Shown piece after piece: positions 41,569 through 49,957 of a DNA stretch of 64,000 nt. Position numbers and translations under genes: made by a program. The stretch is from a virus, in the IMG/VR virus record IMGVR_UViG_3300022928_001147, positions 1-64,000 of that record; one strand, given 5' to 3'. Numbering within the stretch: the stretch's first letter is position 1; the number at the start of each line of letters is the position of its first letter. The notes under the pieces are model-generated. The model saw nothing but the letters and a program-made list of their open reading frames with translations. It was not told the DNA's origin and ran no database searches.

Positions 41569-42769
41569 AGTTAACAGTTGGGACGAGTTTCAACCTTTAC
41601 AAGAATTATTAGTAGGTAGCGTATACGACAGTTCATTCTTTGACGAGGTTAAAAATGTTAGAGCACGAGATGCTCTTAAAAAAATTATCGACGACACGCA
41701 AGAAGATATTGATAACTTTATCGAAACTATGCACAGTCATAACATAAAAACTTATCAAGCAAGTCCTAAAGAATTGGGATATAAAGATAGTATTATGGAC
41801 TATGTTAACGAAGATGGAGAATTAGGGTACAAAAGAAACGTCGGTGATAGCAGTGAAGAAAAAGATGGATTTTGGAAAACTGGTGTGACACCTAGTTTAA
41901 TTCCAAATCCTCCATTGCAGCCACGCGATGATGCAATCGTAATGGGCAATAAGTTAGTAGTAACAGATCCGTATACCTTTGCTACTAAAAAACTTATACC
42001 TAAATATATTGAGTGGTTTGGTGAAGAAAGTTTAGACTTGTCAATTGCAAATCAACAATATTCGTTTAAGCGCAGTGATAAAAATATGCGCAATCTATTG
42101 TTAAGAAATAATATAGAGCCTACAGCAGAAAATATTTTAAAATACCAAAGCGAGCAAGACTGCCAATTAGGGTCCTTTTGCAGTCCAAACTTAACAAGAA
42201 TAGGCAAAACTTGTTTAGTTGATACTTGGCAGGTACCAGGAGTCATTGACGAATTTTTATCAATCGAACATCCAGAATTTAATTATAAACCTATTTCAAT
42301 TGGTGGCCATAATGATGCAGTGTTCAGTGTTATTAAACCTGGATTAGTTGTAGCAACACAGTATCTCGAACCGTACAAAGACATTTTTAAAGGCTGGGAT
42401 ATTATTTGGTTTGACGATCCGAGATGGGACCATGTTAAAAATTGGCTAAGACTTAAACACAAGAATCAAGGAAAATGGTGGGTGCCAGGAGAGGAAAGCA
42501 ACGACGAGTTTACGCACTTCGTCGAAAGTTTCTTGCCTAATTGGACAGGCATGGTCGAAGAAACAATTTTCGATGTTAACTGTCTTGTAGTAGACGATAA
42601 GCATGTTGTAGTAAACAGCGACAACCCTTACTTGTTAGAAAATTTACGCAAGCACAATATGGAACCTATTGTTTGTCCATTACGTCATAGATTTTTCTGG
42701 GACGGTGGATGGCACTGCTTAACCCTTGACATTAAACGTAAAGGTGGGCAAACTGACTATGGAGTCTGA
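41561..42769 (+). CDS. Amidinotransferase (glycine/inosamine amidinotransferase type)
   Basis: 402 residues, close to GATM/StrB-like length. Active-site pieces in order: QPRDDAIVMGN (Asp), SIGGHNDAVFS (His), and GGWHCLTLDI with C386. These match enzymes that transfer the amidino group of arginine to an amine. In secondary metabolism it makes guanidino groups; in phage the acceptor is unknown. Preceded by the DUF6614-like gene and followed by an overlapping gene, with a late-type promoter upstream. Confidence 0.87.
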   Translation: MSKVNSWDEFQPLQELLVGSVYDSSFFDEVKNVRARDALKKIIDDTQEDIDNFIETMHSHNIKTYQASPKELGYKDSIMDYVNEDGELGYKRNVGDSSEEKDGFWKTGVTPSLIPNPPLQPRDDAIVMGNKLVVTDPYTFATKKLIPKYIEWFGEESLDLSIANQQYSFKRSDKNMRNLLLRNNIEPTAENILKYQSEQDCQLGSFCSPNLTRIGKTCLVDTWQVPGVIDEFLSIEHPEFNYKPISIGGHNDAVFSVIKPGLVVATQYLEPYKDIFKGWDIIWFDDPRWDHVKNWLRLKHKNQGKWWVPGEESNDEFTHFVESFLPNWTGMVEETIFDVNCLVVDDKHVVVNSDNPYLLENLRKHNMEPIVCPLRHRFFWDGGWHCLTLDIKRKGGQTDYGV

Positions 42770-43244
42770 TATTTCATCATGGATTATAGATCGACTGTCT
42801 GTTTCTCTTCCTACTTTTAATAACATGCCTGCTTGCCCATTTGCAAAGCAGGCATTATTAAGAAATCGAGTTAAAATTATTCAGCTTGATAATAAACATG
42901 ATTTTGAAGCGCAGTTAGATAAATTAACAACTATGTGGCCTGAAGATATCGAAGTAGTAGTATTAGGCACGGCTCCAAATAACATTTCTTCAGAAGAATT
43001 AACAGAACTCACTGAAACAGCAAATTCTACATTTCTTAAACAAAGAGGGTATCTTGCATTAGAAGATCATCCTCAAGAATTAGAATATGTTGAAGACTTT
43101 TGTGTAAATGAAGGAAACTGGGCTCTTATATTATTGCAAGCAAGCTCTAAGATAACCGAAGCTCGAGAAGTGTTATCGAGTCGCGGATATTACAAGAATT
43201 GGGACGACGACTATTACAAGCAAGTTGTTTTAGAGAGGGCCTAA
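42759..43244 (+). CDS. Conserved hypothetical with PACPFA motif
   Basis: 161 residues from ATG 42759 (a Met at 42726 lies within the amidinotransferase). SWIIDRLSVSLPTFNNMPACPFAKQALL recalls a DUF6875-like family often near oxidative or amidino enzymes. The overlap with the amidinotransferase is 11 bp. Its end overlaps the converging gene by 15 bp. Function unknown. Confidence 0.6.
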   Translation: MESDISSWIIDRLSVSLPTFNNMPACPFAKQALLRNRVKIIQLDNKHDFEAQLDKLTTMWPEDIEVVVLGTAPNNISSEELTELTETANSTFLKQRGYLALEDHPQELEYVEDFCVNEGNWALILLQASSKITEAREVLSSRGYYKNWDDDYYKQVVLERA

Positions 43245-43655
43245 TTCTTCATACCCTTGTATCATTGTCTTATAGTGTGCAACCTCTCCTAAGTACAAGT
43301 ATTCAACTCCCTTACTCTTGTAATATGCACATTCATGTTCTATACTTTTAATACCTAAATATAAATTCGGATTATGATAGGTCCAAGCAAATTGATAGTC
43401 TTCTACATGTTTATCATTGTATATTCCAATCATGTTAAATGCTACTAATTCATTATTATCGTAATAGGCAATAATATCATTATTAAAATATTCTTTGTCG
43501 AAAATAGGCATAACACTCTCAAAGTTTTTATATTGACAGTATTTTTTATAGATGTTATTAAGCTGAACAACATCAATTTCATCTTTGCTTAAAAGTTTTG
43601 CGTTAGGCAAAAGGCTATAAGATGTTTCTTTTAAATTTATTCTACAGTATTTCAT
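43230..43655 (-). CDS. GNAT-fold protein like the C-terminal part of Ate/Bpt aminoacyl-transferases
   Basis: 141 residues. ELVAFNMIGIYND, FAWTYHNPNLYLGIKSIEHECAYYKSKG and EYLYLGEVAHYKTMIQGYEELGPL match the YYYLGYxI--c--M-YKa pattern of arginyl/leucyl-tRNA-protein transferases. The usual N-terminal Cys domain is absent. It may move an amino acid or acyl group from tRNA or CoA to a peptide or sugar. Last gene of its operon; overlaps a radical SAM stop by 4 bp. Confidence 0.6.
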   Translation of the reverse strand: MKYCRINLKETSYSLLPNAKLLSKDEIDVVQLNNIYKKYCQYKNFESVMPIFDKEYFNNDIIAYYDNNELVAFNMIGIYNDKHVEDYQFAWTYHNPNLYLGIKSIEHECAYYKSKGVEYLYLGEVAHYKTMIQGYEELGPL

Positions 43656-44551
43656 TTATTTGTTTTGTAAATTTGAACATCTGTTCCACAAACACAAGAT
43701 GTTTTAGTGCAAATTTCAGGCGCAGTAGGTAATTTATAAGTCGAGTATATATTTCCATATGGTTTTACAATTTTACAAGTTGCTCCGTAAATGTTTCCAT
43801 TTGGTTCAATATTTAAATTGTCTAATCCCATATTACATTTCCATCCAAAATAATTATTTGAACTGTTTATTAAATGTTCGCTTGTTGTTGTTTTTTCTCC
43901 ATCGACAAGGAAATCGTATCTAATAATAGATCTAATTTTAGATCGCGAAAACTTGATTTTAGCAAACTCTAACATTTCCGTAGTATAAGTAGGCAATATG
44001 CCAGTTCCATTGTGCCAGTCAGCTATCAGTTTTATTCTAACATTTATAAGCAATTTAGATTCTAATAATCTATTATAAAACTTTTTAATTTTTTCAAATT
44101 GACTCGGTGGCATCATTAGTACACATGAAATTCTGTACCGTGTATGGAGTTCTTCAAATACTTCTATAAAATGATCTTCGCTTGCAGTTTCTGTATGAAA
44201 ACTAAATCCTAATTCGTCAATAGGAGCATTAAATTTTTTCCAATAGTTTAAAGTACGACTACCGTTAGTAGTAAAAATAATTGCAGTAGGTTGCTTACTT
44301 GAGTTTACAAGATCATCACAAAACTCATGCAGTTTAGGCCATAGTGTAGGTTCGCCGCCCATAATATCAAATATTAACGGACGATATTTTCTAAATTCAT
44401 TAGACAAGTTTAAAAGAGAAGTATAATCTTCTGTCCATCTATACTTTCCGTTGTAATGGTACTCTGTGCAATAACTACAAGAATAATTACAAACTGTAGT
44501 GCAAGTGTAAGTAATACGCTTCCATTGAGGAATTATCTTAAGTTCATTCAT
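43652..44551 (-). CDS. Radical SAM enzyme, GW-C family (copy 3)
   Basis: 299 residues. Core VCNYSCSYCTEYHYNG, DIMGGEPTLWP, TNGSRTLNYW, and C-terminal GWKCNMGLDNLNIEPNG then SCVCGTD. Same layout as the genes at 21.0 and 28.1 kb but shorter. It sits in a glycosyltransferase operon, pointing to glycan or surface modification. Start overlaps the preceding gene by 8 bp. Confidence 0.86.
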   Translation of the reverse strand: MNELKIIPQWKRITYTCTTVCNYSCSYCTEYHYNGKYRWTEDYTSLLNLSNEFRKYRPLIFDIMGGEPTLWPKLHEFCDDLVNSSKQPTAIIFTTNGSRTLNYWKKFNAPIDELGFSFHTETASEDHFIEVFEELHTRYRISCVLMMPPSQFEKIKKFYNRLLESKLLINVRIKLIADWHNGTGILPTYTTEMLEFAKIKFSRSKIRSIIRYDFLVDGEKTTTSEHLINSSNNYFGWKCNMGLDNLNIEPNGNIYGATCKIVKPYGNIYSTYKLPTAPEICTKTSCVCGTDVQIYKTNK

Positions 44552-44768
44552 CGAGTATTAACTTTATGTCTTTTCCTGGTCCAGTTTTGCTAGGCAAGTC
44601 ACCGTATTGATCTACATACCAGCTAATAACAGCTTTGTACCAGTTTTGACTATTATGGTGTGCTTGTTTATTAAACTGCCAAATATTATTGTTTGTAGCT
44701 TGCATTGTACTTAGCGCTCTTGCACTTTCCTTTTGCAATTCTCGAAGTGTTAAATTACTTGTATCCAA
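44544..44768 (-). CDS. Small hypothetical protein, probably TTG start
   Basis: 74 residues if begun at the TTG at 44768 (AGAGG is 10 bases upstream). An ATG at 44705 would give 53 residues. Helical (LTLRELQKESARALSTMQ) followed by WQFNKQAHHNSQNWYKAVI and a short tail. Overlaps both neighbours. No family recognised. Confidence 0.5.
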   Translation of the reverse strand: MDTSNLTLRELQKESARALSTMQATNNNIWQFNKQAHHNSQNWYKAVISWYVDQYGDLPSKTGPGKDIKLILDE

Positions 44769-47364
44769 TTAACATAAACCTCTTATATTTTTCAAGTTGT
44801 AATTCTCCAGAATATAACAAGTTAGTCATAGGTGCTATACTGTTAAATTCTTCAATGTCTTTAACACAGTTTACGTGTTCTTCTATTTCATAATAATTAT
44901 TACTTTGTAGTATAACTAGCTTACCAGACGGTATCATATTATACCATTCTACAAATTTTTCAATATGTTCGCAGCTTGTGTTGATAATAGTATCTGGGCT
45001 ATCTTTTAATTCTTCAATACTACCATTACTTTTAACTGTATTATAGATATGTCTGCTGTAATCGATATCCATAATATCTTTAGTCTGTGCTTTAAATTTC
45101 CAGTTATCTAATACTAGCAGTTTATTAAATGTTTCTGCAATAGTCCAGACAGTAGGATCAATGTCAAAACTGCGAACAGAGTTGAATTTAATATTGTTTT
45201 CTACAAACATTGGGATAATTGTTGCATACCAACCGGCGCAAAGATATATAAGACCTAAGTCTAAATCTAAGTCATTTAATGTATCAGTTAACCATTTTTT
45301 ACTTAACAGTTGACCTCTACTTAAACAGTCTTTATCAAAGTTAGGAACTGTTTCGTACAACGTTTTTAATGGTTTTACAAATAAACTGTTAGTATGGTTA
45401 TCTAAAACTTTCCACAATGAATTTATATCATTGTTAAGAAGTTTAAACTCAGACGACACTTCCGGTAATAATCTTGCAAGACTATATAAATTTTTCTCAA
45501 GTACTGCTTTACGTAAGTCGTCATCTGCATTTACTAATCTAAAAATGCTATGTAAATTTTCCTCAAGTACTGCTTTTCTAAGTTCTTCATTATTTGCTAA
45601 TTTAAAAATACTAGACAAATCTTTATCATTATACATACGGCGTACATTTGAAATGTCACCTTCGTATAATAATTCAAATCTATCTAATAAGTCTATTATG
45701 TCGTTGTTAGCAGTAGTTGATTCTATGGGAGTTATGTTAGTTTCGTTATCAAGTAGCTGCGATGATTGTTTAAATTGCTCTTCTAGCCATTCAAAGTCAT
45801 TTATTTTTTTAAGAGCTTCAATGTCACCTTGACTTTCTCTTCCGTAAGCAGTTCCTGCTGTTGCTCCCTTAATAGCCCATTCTCCGTAAGGACGCTCTTT
45901 TCCAACTGTTTGCCACACATGTAATCTTTTTTCTGTTTCTTCATTCTTTTGTCTGTCAATTACTTTACTGCTTAATTTAGCACATTCTCTAAATGCACTA
46001 CGCCAAGTACTAAACTCGTCTGTATTAAATGCTGTGATGTTGCTTACAACTTTAATAGGTTTAAAATGACGACTAATACTTGTAGTCATATCAGGCTTAC
46101 TTATATCCATGTTAATAGTTAGTGTCCTTGGAAGAAGTTTAATTCCGCCGTAGCCGTATTCTAAATCATTAATCGGATTTTTACTACGCCAAACTTTCAC
46201 ATATTCTTTTTCATCTACAGGACTTACGTAATCAAAATTAAAGTCGTCTGTTATTTGTGCATCACCGTCTACAATCCAGATCATTTCTGTAGTACATATC
46301 TTTGCAGCTTCAATATGTGCCTGATGAATTCCCTTTACTCCGTCGACACGTTTTGCTCGAGGAAATTTTTCTTTTAAGGCATTATAATTTTCCTCTGCGT
46401 TGGACTCGTTATATGTTATCATTACAATATCATATTCTTTTGTAGCTTCAATTTCGGACTTTAAAAAGTCTTGAACGACCCTGACTGGAGGAATATACAT
46501 ACTCTTAAAGAATTTACTATGACTAGGAAGATACGGATCAATTGGAATATCTATACCTAATTCGTTATTAAGCAATGTGCCTAAACGAGAAATTTCTTGC
46601 GGAAGCATTTCTTCAGTAATTTTAGAATACTTATCTTCCCACATCTTATTAAGATATTCAAAGTCACGTACATTGACAAAGTCCCAATCAGTACAGTTAG
46701 TTAAATAACAACCTTCACGAGCACCATAAATTGCCCATAGACCGTTCTCAACATCTGTTCCAATTGTTTGCCAAATTTTAAGTCGTTCAAAATTTTTCTT
46801 ATGCACACGTTTCGTAAATTCTTGTCCTGAAAGTTTTTCGCCCTCGTAAAGACTCATCTTTACACCTTCGCGAAATCCTGCTCTCCAAGCCTGCCACGGT
46901 GTTGCATTATTATACACAGAACTATATGTTTTGTTAACTTGTAAATATTGTAAATCCCAACAAAAGTCAACTTGTGATTGAGGGTTTGATGATTCTGCAT
47001 TTTCATGTGTTTTCATGTTTAAAACAATGTGCTTCGGCCAACATTTAATTCCGCCGTTGCCGTATGTTAATCCATTTACAACATTATATCCGCTCCAGCT
47101 AATTACACAATTTTCTACATCAACATCGTCTCTAAAATGCAACTCTTCATTAATAAAGTTTTGGTGTACAATATTGTCACCGTCTATAGTAATAAATCGA
47201 TCAGTTTCACTTAGATTTGCACAAGCCTTATGTGCAGCGTCACTACCTTCTACACCATGTACACGTTTTGCCCAGGGCACTTTAGTAAGCAAGTCAGCAT
47301 AATTTTTTTCAGCGTTTGGTTCATCGTAACTCAAATATATAATATCGTAATCAATAATTTTCAT
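44755..47364 (-). CDS. Two glycosyltransferase-like modules fused to a methyltransferase-like domain
   Basis: 869 residues. Modules 1 and 2 (about 1-270 and 320-560) repeat the same plan: YDIIYLSYDEPNAEKNY and YDIVMITYNESNAEENY, AKRVHGVEGSDAAH and AKRVDGVKGIHQAH, then TIDGD or IVDGD acidic sites, and WQAWRAGFREG or STWRSAFRECA. A middle region has near-repeats of RKAVLE-NL-S of 22 residues. The last 180 residues resemble a class I methyltransferase (LIYLCAGWYATII). AGGAG before the ATG. Likely glycan building and methylation. Confidence 0.75.
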   Translation of the reverse strand: MKIIDYDIIYLSYDEPNAEKNYADLLTKVPWAKRVHGVEGSDAAHKACANLSETDRFITIDGDNIVHQNFINEELHFRDDVDVENCVISWSGYNVVNGLTYGNGGIKCWPKHIVLNMKTHENAESSNPQSQVDFCWDLQYLQVNKTYSSVYNNATPWQAWRAGFREGVKMSLYEGEKLSGQEFTKRVHKKNFERLKIWQTIGTDVENGLWAIYGAREGCYLTNCTDWDFVNVRDFEYLNKMWEDKYSKITEEMLPQEISRLGTLLNNELGIDIPIDPYLPSHSKFFKSMYIPPVRVVQDFLKSEIEATKEYDIVMITYNESNAEENYNALKEKFPRAKRVDGVKGIHQAHIEAAKICTTEMIWIVDGDAQITDDFNFDYVSPVDEKEYVKVWRSKNPINDLEYGYGGIKLLPRTLTINMDISKPDMTTSISRHFKPIKVVSNITAFNTDEFSTWRSAFRECAKLSSKVIDRQKNEETEKRLHVWQTVGKERPYGEWAIKGATAGTAYGRESQGDIEALKKINDFEWLEEQFKQSSQLLDNETNITPIESTTANNDIIDLLDRFELLYEGDISNVRRMYNDKDLSSIFKLANNEELRKAVLEENLHSIFRLVNADDDLRKAVLEKNLYSLARLLPEVSSEFKLLNNDINSLWKVLDNHTNSLFVKPLKTLYETVPNFDKDCLSRGQLLSKKWLTDTLNDLDLDLGLIYLCAGWYATIIPMFVENNIKFNSVRSFDIDPTVWTIAETFNKLLVLDNWKFKAQTKDIMDIDYSRHIYNTVKSNGSIEELKDSPDTIINTSCEHIEKFVEWYNMIPSGKLVILQSNNYYEIEEHVNCVKDIEEFNSIAPMTNLLYSGELQLEKYKRFMLIGYK

Positions 47365-47367
47365 GCA

Positions 47368-47922
47368 TTACTCCTGTACATTATGTATGTGTTTAACATG
47401 ATGAGAGTTACATAAAAGGCTTACAGACATTTTACTGACTTCTTTATTATAACTTTTTAATTTAAGTTCGTTGTGTAATACAACTAATTTTAAATCAACA
47501 CTTAACGTATCTAGCAATATAAATCTATTAGTAGGATCAACTACGTAATAAGTTTTTATAGTGTTATTGCTTTGTGCAAATAAAGAACACAACTCAGAGT
47601 CCATAGTATTAGTAATTGTCCAGCTACCATTAGATAAATCTTGATTTATAATTATTGCGTTTTCAGCAGTAGATTGTTTAGCAATAATTCCTTTAGGTTG
47701 AGTTATGTCTAAAGATAAATCTAAATCTCTTGGAACAATTTGTTTTTTACCTTTTATTTTTATATTATCAATTACAATGTAATCAAAAAATTGTTTTGTT
47801 AAGTTAGAAAATTCTTCATAAGTTTTTAAATCAACTTCAAAATAATTGGGGCCGAACGAATTATCAATTATATTAGTAACCGAAAGGACGCTTCCACTAT
47901 CATCGTAATACATGTAAAACAT
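47368..47922 (-). CDS. Hypothetical protein in glycosyltransferase operon
   Basis: 184 residues from ATG 47922, with AGAGGAG upstream; the frame opens earlier at 47943 inside the preceding gene. Beta-rich with no motif I can name (SVTNIIDNSFGPNYFEVDL, NGSWTITNTMDSEL). It sits between two glycosyltransferase-type genes. Could be a virion decoration or capsule-related protein. Confidence 0.5.
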   Translation of the reverse strand: MFYMYYDDSGSVLSVTNIIDNSFGPNYFEVDLKTYEEFSNLTKQFFDYIVIDNIKIKGKKQIVPRDLDLSLDITQPKGIIAKQSTAENAIIINQDLSNGSWTITNTMDSELCSLFAQSNNTIKTYYVVDPTNRFILLDTLSVDLKLVVLHNELKLKSYNKEVSKMSVSLLCNSHHVKHIHNVQE

Positions 47923-48716
47923 TAAACACGCTCCTCTAACCATTTTAACATTTCTAAAGTTAAAAACTCATCTTCTACATAATGTAATACACCTGATTGT
48001 TTAAAACCGTTAATGTAAATATTATCTCCAAAATCAACTGATAGATCATTAGTCCATTTCGAAGGCACTGGTTCTATATTTTGTACATGCGGCTTCATGT
48101 GTGTAAATATTAAATTACTAGTATAATCAATATCTAAAATCTTTAATGCAATAGCTGCACTAACATCAACACTATTCCACGCTTGCATGCTTAAAGGAGT
48201 ATACGTTTTATAAAATACTTCCCAATTATTCATTATTACTTCTAGTAAATTAAAAAATGCTGTTGTATTGCTAGACTTTTTAAATTGATACATGCCAGTA
48301 TATATGTTTGGTAAATTATTATCGTCAAAAGTCTTTCGATAGTATCTACTTGTTACTGTAGTATTTCGGTATGTATTAACTGTTGTTGTAAATGCAAGTT
48401 CATTTGTAGAAAAATTAATAGGATCTAATACTAACATATCTGCATCAAATACTGTAGTATTACTATACGGAGTTAATTGAGATAACTTCCACCTGTTATC
48501 AATTTTCCAATTTTTATTTTCCGCTAAATCAACACCAGGTATAGATATAACTTGATCAAACACATTTTTATATTTTGACGATATTTTATCGTTGGTTATA
48601 ATACTAATGTTTGTGTTAGGAGAATGTGAAAGAACACTAAGTGCTAATGCATACGCCTGTTCTACATAATTTGTAGTATCATTGTTTTGTGCAAGTACGC
48701 ATATTCCATTACTCAT
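47922..48716 (-). CDS. Glycosyltransferase-like protein (GT-A, DxD)
   Basis: 264 residues from ATG 48716 (AAGGAG upstream). NGICVLAQNNDTTNYVEQAYALA at the start, NISIITNDKI, and the metal-binding TTVFDADMLVLDP (DxD). Similar in order to the next gene, from duplication. Probable transfer of a sugar from UDP- or other nucleotide-sugar; the acceptor may be a phage or host surface glycan. Confidence 0.7.
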   Translation of the reverse strand: MSNGICVLAQNNDTTNYVEQAYALALSVLSHSPNTNISIITNDKISSKYKNVFDQVISIPGVDLAENKNWKIDNRWKLSQLTPYSNTTVFDADMLVLDPINFSTNELAFTTTVNTYRNTTVTSRYYRKTFDDNNLPNIYTGMYQFKKSSNTTAFFNLLEVIMNNWEVFYKTYTPLSMQAWNSVDVSAAIALKILDIDYTSNLIFTHMKPHVQNIEPVPSKWTNDLSVDFGDNIYINGFKQSGVLHYVEDEFLTLEMLKWLEERV

Positions 48717-49557
48717 GTGTAAACTCCTTATCAATAAAAGAGTTTAAACTAAATTTATTCATTACATGCACTGTTGCATCAGTAAGTTTTACTGGAATGT
48801 AATCATACGACTTATGTGCTAAGAGTTTAATAACATTATTATCGACGTTTACTAATACATCTTGATCAGTTGAAACCCACATATCACTAGGTAATTGTTT
48901 AGGCCACTCAGTGCTATTTTCAAATCCTCGCATCATATGTACTGCAATACTAAATGCAAAATCATTTCTAAATTTAGTCTCAGTTATATCATACACTGTT
49001 CTATAATAATTATAGTTATCTTTAATATGACTCACTAAATCAAATACTGTTTTTGCTGCGTTACTTTTTGTAAAATATAATATAGTAGCCCAGTACATAG
49101 AAATAGATCTATTACTCACTCTATCAAAACTAGGTTCAACTCCTTGATTAATTAGATTATAATGATTAGCAATCATAAAATCTTCAGCAGTATCAAAGCA
49201 TGATAATAGTTTGTTATTTGAGATTAATAAATCCGTGTCGATTACAATTGTTTTATCAAAAGCACTTAACGCATATGCACTATTGCGCGAAGAATTTTTC
49301 CATTCTAACCGTTTACTAGAATATAGTCCATCGTTAAATGTTTTGGTTGCATTATTAGAAGGAGCAGGAACATACGTTACAATATCAATATAATTTTTAT
49401 AAAAAGGATATGCAGATTCAATGTAATCAACTGCATCTGTAATTAATTGTACTGGAAGGTTTAAATATTGTTTTACACGCTTTGCACAATATATTGCTTG
49501 TTTTACATAATCAATATTTTTATTATTAAACGCAAAGAGTACTACGCCGTTGGTCAT
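48709..49557 (-). CDS. Glycosyltransferase-like protein (GT-A, DxD)
   Basis: 282 residues. NGVVLFAFNNKNIDYVKQAI, LPVQLITDAVDY, and TIVIDTDLLIS with DxD. Clear paralogue of the next gene, with a different C-terminal part (TDATVHVMNKF). Joined by ATGA to the preceding gene and overlapping the next by 8 bp. Confidence 0.7.
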   Translation of the reverse strand: MTNGVVLFAFNNKNIDYVKQAIYCAKRVKQYLNLPVQLITDAVDYIESAYPFYKNYIDIVTYVPAPSNNATKTFNDGLYSSKRLEWKNSSRNSAYALSAFDKTIVIDTDLLISNNKLLSCFDTAEDFMIANHYNLINQGVEPSFDRVSNRSISMYWATILYFTKSNAAKTVFDLVSHIKDNYNYYRTVYDITETKFRNDFAFSIAVHMMRGFENSTEWPKQLPSDMWVSTDQDVLVNVDNNVIKLLAHKSYDYIPVKLTDATVHVMNKFSLNSFIDKEFTHE

Positions 49558-49901
49558 AAGTCAACTAATCCTTGAACAGACTTATTCTTTCTAATTGTTT
49601 CATAATCAGTGGCGTACTTGTGCGATGCAGATGTGTATACACTTAGTAATTCTTTTACAAATTCATCAATGTTGCTTATAACAAAAGGAATGTCATTATC
49701 GTCTAATACTACTAGACCTTCATCTTGTATCTCTGATAACAAATGACAAAAGTTAATTAATTCTCGAGTTACTGTAAACTTATGTCCATGAGTATAATGT
49801 ACAAGATTCTCCTTATACTGTGCAAGAAAAATACGTTTTTGATTGTTTTGTGTTTCTAAAAAGTTAGAAAACTCTAATGCTTTAGCTAATCGTTGGTCCA
49901 T
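49554..49901 (-). CDS. Hypothetical phage protein, first gene of the glycosyltransferase operon
   Basis: 115 residues, mostly helical: RLAKALEFSNFLETQNNQKR, FTVTRELINFCHLLSEIQ, VVLDDNDIPFVISNIDEF. GGAG upstream. Conserved-looking in marine T4-like phages by memory. It leads the operon from a consensus promoter, so it may regulate or chaperone. Function unknown. Confidence 0.6.
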   Translation of the reverse strand: MDQRLAKALEFSNFLETQNNQKRIFLAQYKENLVHYTHGHKFTVTRELINFCHLLSEIQDEGLVVLDDNDIPFVISNIDEFVKELLSVYTSASHKYATDYETIRKNKSVQGLVDL

Positions 49902-49922
49902 GGAGACTCCTCATATAGTAGT

Positions 49923-49951
49923 ATTATATACTATATTTTAGAGTCTGTCAA
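49923..49951 (-). promoter_or_regulatory. Consensus sigma-70 promoter for the glycosyltransferase operon
   Basis: Minus strand TTGACA (49951-49946), 17 bp, TATAAT (49928-49923): a perfect match. TAGTATATAAT spans the -10 as at 8023. It drives 49.9 to 43.2 kb. Confidence 0.85.
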
Positions 49952-49957
49952 GTAAAA

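Noticed and set aside
20998-44551. Radical SAM genes as viperin-like antiviral enzymes
   Set aside because: They have N-terminal CC/CxxC, C-terminal GW-C or SPASM clusters, not the viperin build, and lie with tailoring enzymes.
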